The notes beneath the pieces are model-generated. The model saw nothing but the letters and a program-made list of their open reading frames with translations. It made no database searches and was not told where the DNA came from. Source: an archaeon (lineage in GTDB: Archaea > Nanobdellota > Nanobdellia > SCGC-AAA011-G17 > GW2011-AR17). From it: a stretch of 5,589 nucleotides of DNA. The translations under genes and the position numbers were made by a program. Location of the stretch: contig JAHFJQ010000067.1 of assembly GCA_023245755.1 (NCBI GenBank), positions 1-5,589 on the forward strand, read 5' to 3'. This document shows, in pieces, positions 4,957-5,589 of the stretch (position 1 is its first letter; each line of letters begins with the position of its first letter).

Positions 4957-5138
4957 TCTTCTTCGTCATCATCATCACTATCAGATTCAAGTTCATCCCA
5001 AAGTGCTTGTTCTGCATCTTCGTATTCTTGTTCTGTAATGACTTTTTTCTTAATGAGAAGGTCTAAAAGTGCATCAATTTTATTATAGGCTGCAACAGCA
5101 ATCTCTTCAGTATCTAAGTGTTCTTTTTGGTCGTTCAT
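4953..5138 (-). CDS. Hypothetical acidic small protein, 61 residues
   Basis: No recognised family. It begins MNDQKEHLDTEEIAVAAYNK. Residues about 10-50 look like two amphipathic helices (IDALLDLLIKKKVITEQEYE, then a helix containing QALWDEL), a helix-turn-helix-like hairpin of the sort used for dimers or small adaptor proteins. A tail of pure acid, SDSDDDDEEE (52-61), follows, coded by a GAT/GAA run. The start is supported by GGAGGA eight bases upstream. Its TGA stop overlaps the ATG of the 252-residue gene (ATGA). It follows the aminotransferase by 26 bases in the same direction. The length, acidic tail and coupling suggest a partner, chaperone or inhibitor of the downstream protein, which is inference only. 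Confidence 0.78.
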   Translation of the reverse strand: MNDQKEHLDTEEIAVAAYNKIDALLDLLIKKKVITEQEYEDAEQALWDELESDSDDDDEEE

Positions 5139-5146
5139 CGTAACAA

Positions 5147-5152
5147 TCCTCC
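5147..5152 (-). promoter_or_regulatory. Shine-Dalgarno site of the 61-residue gene
   Basis: Minus-strand GGAGGA with eight bases to the ATG at 5138, an ideal ribosome-binding site. It is the only clear one in the window and sits on an operon-internal gene, in contrast with the TATA-spaced genes that lack one. Confidence 0.7.
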
Positions 5153-5164
5153 AAGAAGAGAAAT

Positions 5165-5589
5165 CTAATGTTTCTTTAAAAATCTTTCGAACCTATCCAT
5201 CGCATGTTCAATTCTGTGAAACTCTGTTGCATAGCTCAAACGAATGTATCCCTCTCCAGCACTGCCAAACTCCGTTCCTGGAACAACTGCAACTTTTGCT
5301 TGCTTTAAAAGCTGGTTTGCAAAAGAAAGGCTTTTCATTTTTGTAGAAGTAATATTTGCAAAAGCATAGAATGCTCCTTCAGGTACGGGAGTATGCAACC
5401 CCATTCCATTGAGTCTTTTCACTAAGAACATTCTTCTTCTATCATATTCCCTTCGCATTTTTTCAATATACTTTGGATGCATCTGTAAAGCTTTCAATCC
5501 CAAAAGTTGAGAAACATGTGGTGCACATAAACTCATGTAATGTGCTGATTTTTGCAGAGCATCAATTTCTGTTTGTGGCCCAGCAACAT
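5165..5589 (-). CDS. Class I/II pyridoxal-phosphate aminotransferase, C-terminal part
   Basis: Fold-type I aspartate-aminotransferase-like enzyme, cytosolic, moving an amino group between an amino acid and a 2-oxo acid. 140 residues are visible and the frame stays open to the window edge; the ATG at 5536 is internal, since the preceding residues VAGPQTEIDALQKSAHY continue the family sequence. After the AGP loop come the MSLCAPHVSQ helix start, a long helix with REYDRRRMFLVKRL, PEGAFYAFANI, VAVVPGTEFG and GEGYIRLSYA, whose Arg (residue 116 of the fragment) is the conserved one that binds the substrate alpha-carboxylate. The PLP-binding Lys would lie a little upstream, outside the window. The small domain is complete and ends FLKKH. 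Substrate cannot be fixed from this part; archaeal aspartate or broad-range aminotransferases are the nearest in style. It is probably the first visible gene of an operon with the 61- and 252-residue genes. Confidence 0.92.
   Translation of the reverse strand, partial: VAGPQTEIDALQKSAHYMSLCAPHVSQLLGLKALQMHPKYIEKMRREYDRRRMFLVKRLNGMGLHTPVPEGAFYAFANITSTKMKSLSFANQLLKQAKVAVVPGTEFGSAGEGYIRLSYATEFHRIEHAMDRFERFLKKH

Noticed and set aside
4955..4980. TTC/TCA/TCG triplet run as a microsatellite-type repeat
   Set aside because: It is the coding sequence of the acidic tail of the 61-residue protein, with mixed GAT, GAC and GAA codons.
5534..5536. ATG as the start of a short aminotransferase-like protein
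   Set aside because: Seventeen further in-frame residues upstream continue the family sequence (AGP loop), so this is an internal Met of a gene running off the window.

Overview
The window looks like AT-rich, very gene-dense archaeal DNA. The evidence is an ADP-forming acyl-CoA synthetase alpha subunit (a typical archaeal energy-conserving enzyme), AT-rich TATA-like boxes centred 25-27 nt upstream of several start codons with no Shine-Dalgarno in between (leaderless style), T-run terminators without hairpins, and intergenic gaps of zero to a few tens of bases. A small-genome fermentative lineage such as a DPANN archaeon would fit. That placement is inference, because no rRNA or universal marker gene is present.

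Layout. Positions 1-1304 (+) hold most of an ADP-forming acetyl/acyl-CoA synthetase alpha subunit, cut at its 5' end by the window. Positions 1340-2155 (+) encode a nucleoside-phosphorylase-superfamily protein. Directly abutting it on the minus strand (2156-2284) is a 42-residue zinc-ribbon protein. Divergent from that is a HAD-superfamily hydrolase (best start 2360, end 3208, +). It converges, two bases apart, on a ureohydrolase (agmatinase/arginase) family gene (3211-4032, -) whose metal-ligand motifs are altered. Upstream of that on the minus strand lie a 36-residue very basic protein (4056-4166), an unrecognised 252-residue protein (4198-4956), a 61-residue acidic protein (4953-5138) and the C-terminal part of a class I/II PLP aminotransferase (5165-5589, running off the window).

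How the genes relate. The aminotransferase, 61-residue and 252-residue genes look like one minus-strand operon: a 26-nt gap with a good GGAGGA ribosome site, then a 4-base ATGA overlap. The other genes appear to be separate short transcripts, each with its own promoter-like box. The metabolic genes concern acyl-CoA/ATP metabolism, nucleoside salvage and amino-acid metabolism, but nothing shows that they form one pathway. No RNA genes, CRISPR arrays, insertion sequences or long repeats were seen, and no stretch above 300 bases lacks a gene.

The most notable observation is the ureohydrolase homologue. Three of its six canonical Mn ligands are replaced and the usual active-site His cannot be found, while the overall fold motifs and reading frame are intact. 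Second are the two convergent gene pairs, in which the terminal Lys codons of one gene are, on the other strand, the T-run terminator of its neighbour. Three small or orphan genes are also worth comparative checking.
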